Shown: in pieces, positions 34,701 through 43,589 of the stretch
How positions within the stretch are numbered: position 1 is the stretch's first letter
How the letters are laid out: each line of letters begins with the position of its first letter
NCBI RefSeq assembly: GCF_943734655.1
Contig: NC_071353.1
Location: 139,041,907-139,105,906 of the forward strand
Direction: 5' to 3'
Source of the DNA: Sabethes cyaneus
Taxonomy: Eukaryota; Arthropoda; Insecta; Diptera; Culicidae
DNA: 64,000 nucleotides
Translations under genes and position numbers: made by a program
The notes under the pieces: model-generated
What the model was told of the DNA's origin: nothing
Databases searched by the model: none
The model's input: only the letters and a program-made list of their open reading frames with translations

Positions 34701-37062
34701 ACTAACCTCATGTTTTTCACGTGTTTTGGTCTTTACTGAGGTCAGGAATACAATTAAATTTTTATAACGGTAGTTTTTTTTACAATTAACGCAAAGGACG
34801 GTGGAAGCAAGTAATGAAACAAAGATGTCGATAGGATCCAACAGAGTGGGACCAGGCGTGAAGACGAAAGAGCGGAAGATTAGATAAGGATGGGTCGTTG
34901 TTTAAGAGGTTGTATAACGCTCCTTTTTCCTCTCCTCCCAGCTTGCATAAAAAATAATGGTACCCAATGTAAGAAAATTACCGTTAATAAAAGTTCAAAA
35001 ATCATACAGAAAAGTAAAAAGTTACAGAAATGATATATAAATGATATAAAAATGATATAGAATATGTTAATGTTTAAAACCACATGTTTAAAATTATAAA
35101 TATGCAATTTTGAATCCCGTGCTATCGAAAAACGAAATTAGAATGCAAGTATCGCAAGTTTTTGGCCGAAAATGACACATAAACATTACTACAATGATGC
35201 TGTATCATGGAAAGGATGCAAAAATGATAAAAACTTTTACATAAAAATTGTACAAAACTGGCAACAATGTGACTCGAAGATTATGCCAAAATGATACAAA
35301 AATTACACTAAAAGAATGCAAAACCGATACGAAAATTATTCAAAAATGAGCAAATGACAAAACGAAAAAGTAATAAAAAATAATATAAAAATGATAAAAA
35401 TAACACAAAAACGATAAGAAAAAGATAAAGTAATAAACATAAACGCGGATGAGAAGTTTAACGCTAGATTTTTCAACCATAAAGCAGCCGAAAATTAGAA
35501 AAATATTAACAAAATTATAAATACACTGGGATTCCTATTTGTACATGCACCGATTTTGGCAACAAAATACTTTATATTTATTTTTTTTTTGGTTATTGAC
35601 CAAATAAACAGAAGTACTCGTAACTCAAAATATTTCACTTTTAAAAGTATGCCTAAACATCAATCAGTTTTCGCATATATGATCTAAATGACGCGAAAAT
35701 GATGCCGTCAGTATGGGCATGAAAAAAAGTTTGTGGTTGAAGGATGTTTCGAATGATAATTTTTTTATTGACGTAGGATTACGTGCTACCGCATGATGCC
35801 AACAAAACTTGCTAACTTGCTTGCGGCGTGCTAGCTCTCGCCAGGCAATTGCAGAAAAATCGTTGATTAATGATAACTAGCCAATTTTTGACACATTTTG
35901 AACACTATCTTAAAAGATCGGAAATAATATTTACTAATAAAATTATAAGTTGGTCGGTAATCCGCTAAAAAATTATCTGCAAAAAAATACCGTAATAGTC
36001 CACAAGCCGAGTGGAGTGAAATTTGGCATTATTTTAACAGCTTAGATCCTTAGCTTAGCTTAGATTCAAAATCCTCGTTCTACGATAGCAAAACACTTCT
36101 AAGGTACTAAGCGATTGTGACGGTTTTGTGACAAGAGGGGAAAACGTGTGTCTAAAAAAGCAGAAATTTGGTTTGCGGTCATATTTGAATTGTCTCTAAG
36201 AGATCTGGACTGTATTTTTCAATTATTTAAAAATCTCTTAGGTGCGCTTCGAAAATTAAATACTTAAGAGTATGAGGCGCCAAAGTTATTTATAACATTA
36301 TTGACTTAAAAATTAGAAAAAGCACATTGTTTCTAACCATTAAACACCAATCTGTGCCCTTGCTGGTATATGTATATTATTCTAGCAGTTTCTCAGAAAG
36401 TCAATTTCCGTTTTGAACTAGAGCTTAATATAAGACTGTATCTCTTTTTGGAATGAATTTTTCATACTCTGTCTCATAAGACTCCCAATTGCAGCTATTT
36501 GCAGATGGTTACCATTATTAATATTATTCGTACGTCAACCATCCGTATCGACAACGCCATGGTATGGTTTGCCGCGGCAAATTTTTTCTATGCTTCAAAA
36601 CCGCCCGCGCAGGCCACAAGTTGATAAAGTTTTAATTAAAGGTTGTGAAAAACGTGAAACCGATTTCGAAAACGGTCAAAAGTGCATTGAGACCACGTTA
36701 GATAAACGTTAGTGTTTCACAAAAGCCGTTTTATTTAAGAAAACCGTGTAAATTTAGTAAGTCACCGTAAGAATAATCTTTCTTAAGGTCACAGTAAATC
36801 GAACAGGAAAATTTCACTACACTAATCCCACGCACTCACCATCTTTGCAGCCCAGGGTGGCCTGCAGTCCGTTCCCGATCAGAGGGATCATGTACGGTCC
36901 GGGCAGTTTGTTGATGTGATAAACCAACCGAGCCCGTCTTCTCCGGTAGACATAGTAAGCGACCACCGTAATCAGCAACACCAGCGTCGTAATGGGCGAT
37001 AAAACGCGAAAAAGCGGGAAAATTTTCGAGGCCACTTCATTGTTCACTAAATAGGCTTCCAT
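19600..37062 (-). CDS. CYP4-type cytochrome P450 (CYP-B), 5 exons, 535 aa
   Basis: Paralogue of CYP-A directly upstream of it, with the same expected role: ER-anchored haem-thiolate monooxygenase of the CYP4 clan, substrate unknown. Exons (minus): 36840-37062, 28279-28394, 20716-21001, 20577-20646, 19600-20512. All introns are GT-AG, with phases 1/0/1/2, and one open frame runs from ATG 37062 to TAA 19600. Visible parts: N-terminal anchor (about residues 20-39) followed by RRRR, hinge LPGP (53-56), I-helix EVDTFVIGGHDTTA (GGHDTT about 342-347), K-helix KETLR (about 401-404), haem loop FSAGPRNCIG with Cys481. Introns 1 and 2 are 8.4 and 7.3 kb and packed with repeats. The intron at 21002-28278 (phase 0, after SKASAVE) has no partner in CYP-A, where the two exons are fused. 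As in CYP-A, Gly replaces the usual CYP4 Glu before GHDTT. TCAGTC-type initiators lie at 37149-37154 and 37081-37086, without a clear TATA box. Confidence 0.93.
21405..22390. mobile_element. MITE-like element bounded by AGGACTACGT inverted ends
   Basis: The left end near 21412 reads GACGTAGGACTACGTCTTACGG. The right end near 22365-22385, reverse-complemented, reads GCCGCAGGACTACGTAAGTC. The 10-bp core is shared in inverted orientation. The left part includes GGTGTCATTCCAAAAAATCG and a short palindrome around CCGATCG. It encloses the ~93-bp tandem array. It may be one element or two neighbours sharing ends. No ORF. Confidence 0.5.
21676..21990. repeat. Tandem array of ~93-bp units (about 3.5 copies)
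   Basis: The phrase TAAACCTA-CC-ATTTTGAT followed by TCTGTG/CTTGC-TGGGAAGTA-GCCA recurs at about 21678, 21771, 21864 and 21946. Spacings are 93, 93 and 82. Units are 75-85% alike by eye. Confidence 0.8.
22440..23395. repeat. Pyrimidine-rich low-complexity block with (CT)n run
   Basis: Nearly 1 kb of T/C-rich plus strand with recurrent TTTTTCTCGTTTTC-like words and a pure CT run at 22735-22781. It opens long reading frames rich in Phe and Ser, which are artefacts of composition. A very similar block lies at 41640-43140. Confidence 0.8.
23950..24150 (+). pseudogene. Mariner-type transposase C-terminal scrap (DD37D spacing)
   Basis: The frame starting near 23986 reads FQQDSATSHQAKATKAW, then DNFPDFIS, then EWPASSLDLNPLDFYE, followed by TGA where WGY is expected. 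This is the second Asp block and the terminal P-D-L-N-P-L-D block of mariner transposases. 37 residues lie between the two Asp, the spacing of maT-like DD37D elements. The N-terminal half is not recognisable. Confidence 0.75.
24160..24835. repeat. Dispersed repeat region, copy 2 of the window-start repeat
   Basis: 24700-24830 matches 1-135. The part upstream has three small blocks around AACAGTCAAATGA (24385 and 24750) that repeat internally. Short frames here have no family match. Probably one larger mobile element of unknown type, with ends not found. Confidence 0.45.
25498..25536. repeat. (CCACAT)n microsatellite
   Basis: Six or so CCACAT hexamers broken by ATAATC, in CYP-B intron 2. Confidence 0.85.
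25585..25935. repeat. Degenerate ~29-bp minisatellite, about 12 units
   Basis: The core GTTCGGTACGACCATTGAT followed by GAATAAAATG recurs about every 29 bases from 25585 to 25930. The clearest units are at 25744, 25811, 25841 and 25898. Others are changed by small indels. It lies in CYP-B intron 2. Confidence 0.8.
26600..26730. repeat. T-rich low-complexity stretch
   Basis: Degenerate TTTTTGTAT-like words, related to 27440-27660 and, on the other strand, to 34260-35440. Confidence 0.55.
26740..27410 (+). mobile_element. LINE remnant (reverse-transcriptase C-terminal region)
   Basis: The plus strand reads SIDVKASYDSVTRNVL near 26745 (the palm A block), then after several frame breaks SVALYKSESWKLKKAERRILGVFE near 27145-27210, and later ILRSATWW and a degraded G-H-V-x-R region. 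This is the same family as 43590-45235. Many stops; dead. Confidence 0.75.
27440..27665. repeat. T-rich low-complexity stretch
   Basis: Recurrent TTTTTGTATTATT-like words directly downstream of the LINE remnant. No gene. Confidence 0.6.
27670..30310. other. CYP-B intron sequence around exon 2, no further elements recognised
   Basis: Apart from the CYP-B exon at 28279-28394, no ORF, paired termini or tandem repeat that I can support. Composition is mixed and less repeat-like than the flanks, so regulatory sequence is possible but not shown. Confidence 0.4.
30315..30395 (-). repeat. Dispersed repeat rich in GGCCGAAAT words (copy 1)
   Basis: On the minus strand it reads GGCCTTCTGTGACAGTTGT, GGAAATTTGG, TTTCGGTCATTCGGTA, matching the plus strand of 54495-54575 (GGCTTTCTGTGACTGTTGT and on). 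An old interspersed family. Confidence 0.6.
30740..31290 (+). repeat. Dispersed ~550-bp repeat, copy 1 (second at 49320-49930)
   Basis: Blocks in common with 49320-49930, in the same order: CTCTGCTGAAAGCAG; AATATTTAATAAAT; GCATATGCG-ATTAAAT; ATCAAAATTTTGCAA-type; AAAACACTAGAA; ATATGGC-TAGCATAAAAAA. No ORF. Probably a non-autonomous DNA element. Confidence 0.6.
31550..31885 (-). mobile_element. tRNA-derived SINE or tRNA-like pseudogene (family 3)
   Basis: On the minus strand an A-box-like TAGCCGCAAGG (31864-31854) is followed 45 bases on by a B-box-like GGTTCGAATCT (31819-31809), the spacing of a true tRNA. The expected acceptor stem does not pair, so it is not a functional tRNA gene. A body of ~250 bp with no ORF follows. 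Confidence 0.6.
32455..33060 (+). mobile_element. Jockey-like LINE fragment
   Basis: The plus strand reads TGVPQGLVRGPLPF then stop then YINDLPAILKFCSIQAYL near 32580-32680, which is the RT B block and the approach to the catalytic box. A degraded C-terminal part (LQKNLLRVVGRKV-like) lies near 32770-32820. The FADD block itself is lost. The 131-bp MITE at 32864-32994 was inserted later. Confidence 0.7.
32864..32994. mobile_element. 131-bp MITE with 7-bp TSD
   Basis: Ends ACCGCTATTCTGTATTTCGA and, reverse-complemented, ACCGCTATTCTATATTTCGA. The TIR is about 24 bp with one mismatch. The flanks are GGGATAA at 32857-32863 and at 32995-33001, a perfect 7-bp duplication. The interior is made of more TTCGAACGA words. 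No coding capacity. Confidence 0.85.
33288..33514. repeat. (GAGATA)n hexanucleotide microsatellite, ~38 units
   Basis: Perfect tandem GAGATA over 227 bp in CYP-B intron 1. It opens artificial Leu-Tyr and Leu-Ser frames on the minus strand. Confidence 0.97.
33590..34200 (+). repeat. ~140-bp tandem repeat, four units, with (GACA)-type tail
   Basis: The phrase TTTGTATAGGAGCC-CCCTCC, then GGGGTCCTAATTC, then ACATGCCAAATTTGGTTCCA, then TTGCTTGATTAGT recurs from about 33591, 33731, 33884 and 34014. The last unit ends GACAGACAGATAGACAGACA, AAATCC and a TATATATAAGAT tail. Such 3' tails are seen in RTE-like or SINE elements of insects, so this may be the 3' end of a retroposon that contains internal repeats. 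Confidence 0.75.
34260..35440. repeat. A-rich degenerate repeat block (AAAATGATACAAAA words)
   Basis: About 1.2 kb in which AAAATGATACAAAAA-like words recur about every 11-13 bases. It includes a pure (AAGAC)n run at 34661-34685. It is the strand complement of the T-rich blocks at 26600-26730 and 27440-27665. No gene. Confidence 0.6.
35441..36839. other. CYP-B intron 1, part next to exon 1
   Basis: AT-rich. It holds a GACGTAGGATTACGT match near 35770 to the AGGACTACGT-ended family and nothing else supportable. Confidence 0.4.
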
Positions 37063-38450
37063 CGTTGGGGTAAATCAAGGCACTGACTCTGTTGCACTAC
37101 TAAGTTTTCATCCCACGATGCGTCGATATAACATGTGCCCTACCGACCGACTGACCGTTAGGTAGTATACTCTTAGTTCGTTTGAAGCAGCGCGCACGCG
37201 GCGAGATTTGAATTGTAACTAACGCGCGGATCGCAACAACTCGAGATGAACTCCAAAATTGAAAAAAGAAAAACAACGCGCGCGGCAACCACTAGAGCAA
37301 AACCTTCAGAAAAGAAATACCTACTCACAGATATCTCTCGGGAGGGTGGTAACCGCGGTAGCAAGCAGTGCTAAAACGCATCCAATGGCACGGCGACGAT
37401 CAATGGCGAATCCAAATGTGTTTGATCGCTTATTTAGTGTAGGTTTGATAAACCTATTTAGATCGAGTGACAAACCGAGGAAAAACATTGTCAAGTTGAA
37501 GGTTGAAGAGATTAACATTTCTTTCGGATTTCGTTCCGCGTATCCGGTGCAGTGGTAATTAGGCTCTTCCGCAATATGCAGAGGCATTGGCTTCCGAACA
37601 ATGTCAGATCAAAGATCTTCACGGATTGGGATTTTTTTCGACTAGCTCTGGGGTAAAGAGCTTATCAGTATTGAAAATGTATCGAGAATGATATAATTTT
37701 CCTAATTTATCACATGCTGATCGAGACCGTAACACAAACAATCTGAATGATGATTTCGTTGTTCTTATTTTTTTAGCACCCAATGGACGGAGATAATTTT
37801 CAGTTCTTTTTCATTACCTTCGCCAATACCTCAGTTTAGTTACCGATTGCTTTTCTTTAAAACTTTACTTAACTTAAATCAAAGAATTATGTGAATTTTG
37901 TATTCATGACATGACAAAATTAATGAAAAACAAGCAAATAAGTTGCTTAATTTACTTATTCTTCCAGCAAAGCAAATTAGAATGTTCAAAGTTATAATTA
38001 TTTGCATACTCCGTGTGTATATAAATGATTTACTTATAAAAACATATTTGGTAATTTGTGGTTGAATAGCTAGATAAAATCACAATCATTTTTGATATTT
38101 TTCATCTTTTTACATTCATATGAAACTCTGGGATTTGAATTATGAGAATTAAAAATCACTCACGTACTAGCTTACTCGCCCGGTTATAAAATCGCCGGGT
38201 GATTTCGTGTGTCGCACACTAACTCGCGGACTCGCTTACTCGCGCGAACGTTCGGTTGATCGCGCATGCTGGGAGCCTGCGAATGCGGCTAGTGTTATCG
38301 AAGCATAACAACAAGCATTCGATAGCAATGGGCGAATCAAATGAATCTTTTCATTCGATCCGAAATATTCCGCTTAATCTCTAAAATTTTCATAAAAAAT
38401 CCAAAATTCGTTTAAGAAAACACATAAACCCCAAAATTTGCGTTAAAAAC
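37063..38450. other. CYP-B upstream region
   Basis: The first ~250 bp contain GC-rich patches and two TCAGTC/TCAGTG initiator-like motifs on the minus strand (37149-37154, 37081-37086) but no well-spaced TATA box. Beyond 37600 it is AT-rich. The small frames at 37259-37587 have no family signature. Confidence 0.4.
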
Positions 38451-38454
38451 AGCA

Positions 38455-38650
38455 AAAAAAGAGCAAAACCTGGGTGCTACATTCCGTTATCGAAACTTAA
38501 CTTTCTGTTTTTATACGACAGACTTCGCAGCCAGCTGTTAGAGTGCAGGATAATTGCAATTTGCAGGGCCAGATGCTGCGATCCTATTGACTCTAACAGC
38601 CTCTCCCAGCCGAGATTCGAACATACGACGACTGGTTTATTAGGCCAGCA
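38455..38650 (-). mobile_element. SINE (family 2), 5'-truncated within the tRNA-like head
   Basis: The minus strand starts in an anticodon-arm-like stretch (CTGGCCTAATAAACCAG), then a B-box-like TGTTCGAATCT (38623-38613), then GTTAGAGTCAATAGGATCG, CCTGCACTCTAACAG and GGCTGCGAAGTCTG. The A box is missing, so the copy is 5'-truncated. Other copies: 17040-17165 (+) and 51230-51320 (-). Confidence 0.7.
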
Positions 38651-38659
38651 TCAAGAAAC

Positions 38660-39350
38660 AACATAAATTCTGAAAAATGTGTAAAAAATTACTTAACCCT
38701 CTAACGGGTAAGACCGTCTGTAGACGGCCTTCGCTTTTGGAGCTCCAGAGCCGCATATAAAATTGGTTTTTAATTGGCATTACGCAAAATGGGTTCAGAA
38801 CAGATTTCTTGCCATTTTGATACTAATATCATAACATTCTGACCAAGCATTCAAAAGTTATCATCGTTCAAAAACAAAAATTCCGAAAATGATTAATGCG
38901 CGAATATTCTCTTTTTTTCTTTTGGAGGAAAAGGACATCTAGAACAAAATGATTGACCTAAAACATTTTTCTATGATTAAATTTCATGCATTATTTTAAT
39001 TTTGTAATATATCTGAATTGAAAAAATATCTGGGCAGAGCGTTAGACATGAAAAAGAAAAAGAGAAATTGGACTTTTTCTTACCTGGCGTTCCTGCAGAT
39101 AATTATTTTTGCATGAAAATCAGAACTTTTTTTTGGTTTTTTGTGTGTACTTTCATGATAAAATAGTCATTAACTTGATCGCATCGTTTTTACAGTGTTG
39201 CCCGTTAGAGGGTTAAATTTCAAAACTTGTCGGAATTTAGTAAATCGCGTAAAATGAGTAGCATAAAAAGCCGCTCGAAGACCTGAAAATAATGAGAAGG
39301 TGAAGGAGAAGTGTTAGGAAGGTTAATACACGAGCAACTTGTCAAAAGGT
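38660..39350. other. AT-rich stretch without a recognised gene
   Basis: Two short similar strings, CCCTCTAACGGGTAAGAC near 38698 and GTTGCCCGTTAGAGGGTTAA near 39196, are inverted relative to each other (core TAACCCTCTAACGGG). They could be the ends of a ~525-bp MITE (about 38693-39217). Its body contains GAGCTCCAGAGCCGCAT and no ORF. Confidence 0.5.
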
Positions 39351-39540
39351 CGAATGTGTAAAACAGATGGCGACTCCTCTCTTACGCTTATCACGGCGTC
39401 GACGCATTTCAAGGCAATTTTTCTAAAGAACAGCTAGCCAATTATGCCAACAACATTGTTTCATGTCAAACAGATGCTTTCAAGTGCATTTGCATCAGTG
39501 GGCAAAGCGTAGGAGAAGAGAAATGAAGGGAATTTTTTTC

Positions 39541-40260
39541 TCAAGCTGTCAAAAAAAGACAAAGATACATGAAGAAGATCTGATTTACCGAAATTAAAGA
39601 TACATTATCTAATGTTGAAATAAGATAGTGTACATTTGAAAACGGTCCGTAATCGGCTGTTCGGCGAAGCTTCCGTTTGACATCGAAACAGGAGCGTTGT
39701 ACGGCCGTCATGTCAACTTTGCGAATGCATCTCTTGATTCTATCAATCAACTGTTTGTAATTCGTGGCTCTCCAGTTCTTTTTGTACACCGAAGAACTCA
39801 AAATCCCGAAGAAATATTCGATTGGGCGCACTGAGACAGGTTTTTCGGGTCGTGGTTTTGGGGTAAAAATGGGATCGAATGGGTATTCAGGAACGATTGT
39901 GTTTTTTTGCGTAATGCGATGATGCTCTATCTCTAACTGCATGATGTTTTTGAAGAAACGGGATCAAAATTTTCTTCAAATGTTCGTCTGGTGCATCTTA
40001 ATTGGTAGCCAAACCAGAGGGCTTGTTGTTGAAGAAACGAGAAAGAGAACGGTGTCCTTCTGCGTCCATAATTTTGGCTGGTCTTCCACTACCTTGCTTG
40101 CGAATAGTTGTTGGGCATCTTAGGATATGCAAAACAGTCGAAGCCGCAACATATTTGCTTTTTAAATGTTGTACCGTATACTTTTTGCCAAAATTTCTGT
40201 TGCAATTCGTAGAAGTGTACAACGCGCTCCCGAAATGCTTCTTGTTTCGACGCAATTTTT
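39541..40260 (-). pseudogene. Tc1/mariner-like transposase with central deletion
   Basis: The minus strand from about 40255 reads the DNA-binding half (KKYTVQHLKSKYVAAST, RKQGSGRPAKIMD, LSRFFNNKPSGLATN). Then, after a frame break, HLKKILIPFLQKHH and the tail with VRPIEYFFGILSSSVYKKNW and VQRSCFDVKRKLRRTADYGP. The R-P-I-E tail block holds the last catalytic acid, but the two Asp blocks are gone: about 100 codons of the core are deleted. It differs from the DD37E copy at 14751 and the fragment at 7200. Confidence 0.75.
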
Positions 40261-40409
40261 AGCAAAACTGGGCAAGCATAAACAAAACAAAAAATATTAA
40301 CAAAAAGGGGAGAGAGAGAGAGCTAACACATACATACTCCCATTTCTCTCTGAGCTCGTTTGTTGTTGAGCATAAGGGTCGCAAAAAAATTCCTAAATTT
40401 TAGATGCCA

Positions 40410-40600
40410 CCCGTTACTTAACCTTTCTCAAGAAGGAAGAGGATGTTGTATGTGCTGGAGCGGCTATATCCGACGGACACGGAGAGACTCACGATGTCCA
40501 GCTTTTTCACTCCGGGCTGCAGCTGACAGTACGAACAAAGCATCGAGTGTAGTTGCTTGACGGGTTTCACTTTAACTGCTGTAAATCAATTGATAACACT
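40410..40600 (-). mobile_element. Tc1-like fragment related to 7200-7560
   Basis: TGTCCAGCTTTTTCACTCCG, CAGTACGAACAAAGCATCGA and GTAGTTGCTTGACGG match 7466-7545 of the plus strand with few changes. It covers only the first ~50 codons of the transposase and its upstream flank. Confidence 0.65.
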
Positions 40601-40719
40601 GCCAAATTATTTCTGTACGCAATAAGGTTGGTGCGATTGGCGGTACATAGGTAGATTCAACATCAGTTGGCTGAGTAACCGCATTGGACTAGTAAATAGA
40701 GTGCAATTTGTACATGAAA

Positions 40720-41610
40720 TGGGCTTGACATAGGTCATTTAATTTGACTTCAATTTGGACTAATTTGGGTTTGAAGCTTTACTTCAGATTGATCTGGAAA
40801 TTGGATTTAATATTGGATATGAACTCAGGCTTAAATTTGGACAGTAAGTTTTACTTGAAATTAGACATGAAATCGGACTTAACAGAATTTGAAATTTTTA
40901 TTTGAAATTGGACTTGAAATTATATTTGAAGTTGGAATTGAATTAGATTTGGAATTGAATTTGATACTAAAATAGAAATTTGACTTAAAAATGGATTTGA
41001 AATTAAGATCGAAATAGCTTAGATTTACAATTGAGATTTTACTTGATTTAAATTGAACTTTAGACAAGATTTCGAATCACATCAGACCCAAAATCACACT
41101 CAGCTAGCATTTTTGTATGTATATAAAAGTAAAAAGAATGTATTACGTACACATATGCATGCTAATGAGTTGTGTTTGATGCGCAAAATTGGCATATCCG
41201 TACTATTTTGAAGGCGATATACGTGATGAGGAATAATTATACGCATTTCATCTATGTAAGTATATGTATACGATAAAATCATATTAGGTGCGATTCACTT
41301 TATGCTGCTATACAATTCTGTGCTGAAAATCGAATGGGTGTTAGTTATCATCATTATATACGACTGAAAATCAATTTAGGCACACTTTATTAAGCATTAG
41401 TTACGTTTCGAAATTTGTTAAGAGATATTTACGTTTATTTTCATACACTGATGTACGATTTGGTGCTAGCTGGGGAGTTTAAATTTGACTTAAAATTTAA
41501 CAAAATTTAGACTTGAAATTGGGCTTAAAATCGGACATGCAGTTATGCTTAAACCATTGAAATTTCACTTTAAATCGGACATGTACACGCATATTCAGGA
41601 TATTAGACAC
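40720..41610. repeat. Degenerate TTGAAATTGGAC array interrupted by a MITE-like insert
   Basis: From 40720 to about 41065 and again from 41480 to 41610 the sequence is made of GACTTGAAATTGGA-like 12-15-bp words. Between them lies a block with ends CAGCTAGCA (41101-41109) and TGCTAGCTG (41464-41472), which fit a 372-bp MITE with a 9-bp TIR. No target duplication was found, so the insertion reading is tentative. Confidence 0.55.
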
Positions 41611-41639
41611 GAAGTTTTACTAGAACTTAAAATTAACAT

Positions 41640-42207
41640 TTTTCGTTTTATTTTCGTTGTTTGATAATTGATTATAAGTGCGACTATAAATTATTTTTCG
41701 TCTTCTTTTCTAACACGTTCTGTTCACCTCTTTTCTGTTTGGTTGTTCCCTTTTGCAATCCTGTTTTTCTACTTTTTCGTTCCGTTTCGTTTTTTCTGCT
41801 ACGATACAGCGTTTTAATGGCTTTTGCTGTTATTTTTCGCCCGTTTTTCTTCTATATCTCTCGTTTTCCTTGTTCTCTTGCATAATTCCTGCATCATTGC
41901 TCCGTTTTCCTTGGTTTCCCCTCAAGTTTTCCATTCCATCTTCTCCTATTTTCAGCCCGCTTTTTTCTCATGCTTTCCCTCGTTTTTTGTTATTTTGTTA
42001 CTCGTTTTCGATCGTTTTTCTTCTTTTATTCCTTTTTTGTTTCCAGTTCTCGTAGTTTTCTAACTCTTGATCTCATTTTCTCTTCGGTTTTCTTCTTCGT
42101 CTGTTCCGTTATTCTCTTTTTGATGTTCCGCTTTTCTGTCTTTTCTGTTTTTATTCTGTTTTGAGCTCCCATTTCTCTTTTTCTTTAGTCTGTTTTACTT
42201 GTTTTTC

Positions 42208-42288
<81 letters not shown>

Positions 42289-43145
42289 GTTCTCTAGTTT
42301 ATCCTTTTATTTGCTCGTTGTTTCTTCTTTCTCTGTTCCTTTTGTCTTCTTTTTCCTCTCTTATTTTCACACTTTTCCTGAATCCCAAAATTGCTGTGTT
42401 CCGTTTTTCCTCTTTCTTCATTAGTTTTCTTCGTTTTCATATCGCTTTCTCCGCTTTTCTTATCTTGTTCTATATTTGATTCGTTCTTCTTCTTACTATG
42501 CACTGCTTTTTTCCTATTTCTATCTCGTTTTTTGTCCCACTTTTCTCTTTTTCTGTCCAGGTAATCCTGACTTTCTACGGTTTCTTTCGGGTTTCACCTT
42601 ATTTTATCTCATTTTTCTTCTTCTTCTTCTCTCCGTTCTGTTCTTTTCTGTCCAGTCTCGTTATTTTTTGCTTCTGTTTCCTTATTTTTCTCTTTGTTTT
42701 TGCTGGGGAAGAATAAATGCTTAATGCTAAAAATGTAGATTCAGGCAACCTGAAAAGTTCTTGATATTGGGCCAAAAATATAGACTTAGCGAAGGTGAGA
42801 GTCTCACTCACAGCTCTCAATCTCTAGTCGAGTGTGTTGTTTAACCAATTACCCCACTAAGCCTATTTTTCTCTAAACCAGGCACCACTAAACCTATTTT
42901 TCTCTCCCGTTTTCTTATTTTACACTGCTTTGTTCGTTATTATGTTCCGTTTCCCTTCCATTCTGTTTGGTGTTTTCTCTCGTTGTTCTTTTTTTCATGT
43001 AAGTTTTTATCCGTTTTTCCTATCGCATTATTCCTGTTGTTTTAACCCGTTCCTGAAGTTTTTGTTACGTTTTCCTTCGTGTTCTTTTCCGTTTTTTCTC
43101 CTTCTGTCTCGTTTTTCCTTTTGTGCTTCTTTTTCTGAAGAGCAA
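41640..43145. repeat. Pyrimidine-rich low-complexity block with (TC)n run
   Basis: Same character and words as 22440-23395 (TTTTTCTCGTTTTC, TCTGTTCCGTT). It contains a nearly pure TC run at 42209-42288 and is interrupted at 42715-42880. The long Phe/Ser-rich frames are composition artefacts. Confidence 0.8.
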
Positions 43146-43589
43146 CAGGCCGACGCACTACCTCTAGATCCATCGGTAGTCCACCTGTGAATACGCCAAG
43201 GAAATTTGCGAATATTTTCATAAGAAATTGTTAGCCTTCCGTTGCTTGCTTTATGAGGAATCTATTTTAAGCAGTCTAAGCGGATCACTGATTTTTCACC
43301 CCATTGTTTTATAATCACTATACCAATAGCTTTGTTAACTTTTGTTCTTCATGCTGTTACAACAAGAAGGAACATTACATGCAGTTAGTTAGAACTACCT
43401 GACGTTCTCGCAAAGTACTCCCTCTGGAGGACTGTTTGAACACTAACAACAGCGTAGCGGTGAACATGATCAGACACGTGGAACGACTGCAATGAGCGAC
43501 ATCAGAACGACATAGACAGCAGAAGGCGTAACTAACACAAACCTTCTAGAAGAATAGAACACTGTCTGCAGGTGAAACAGCTACATCGT

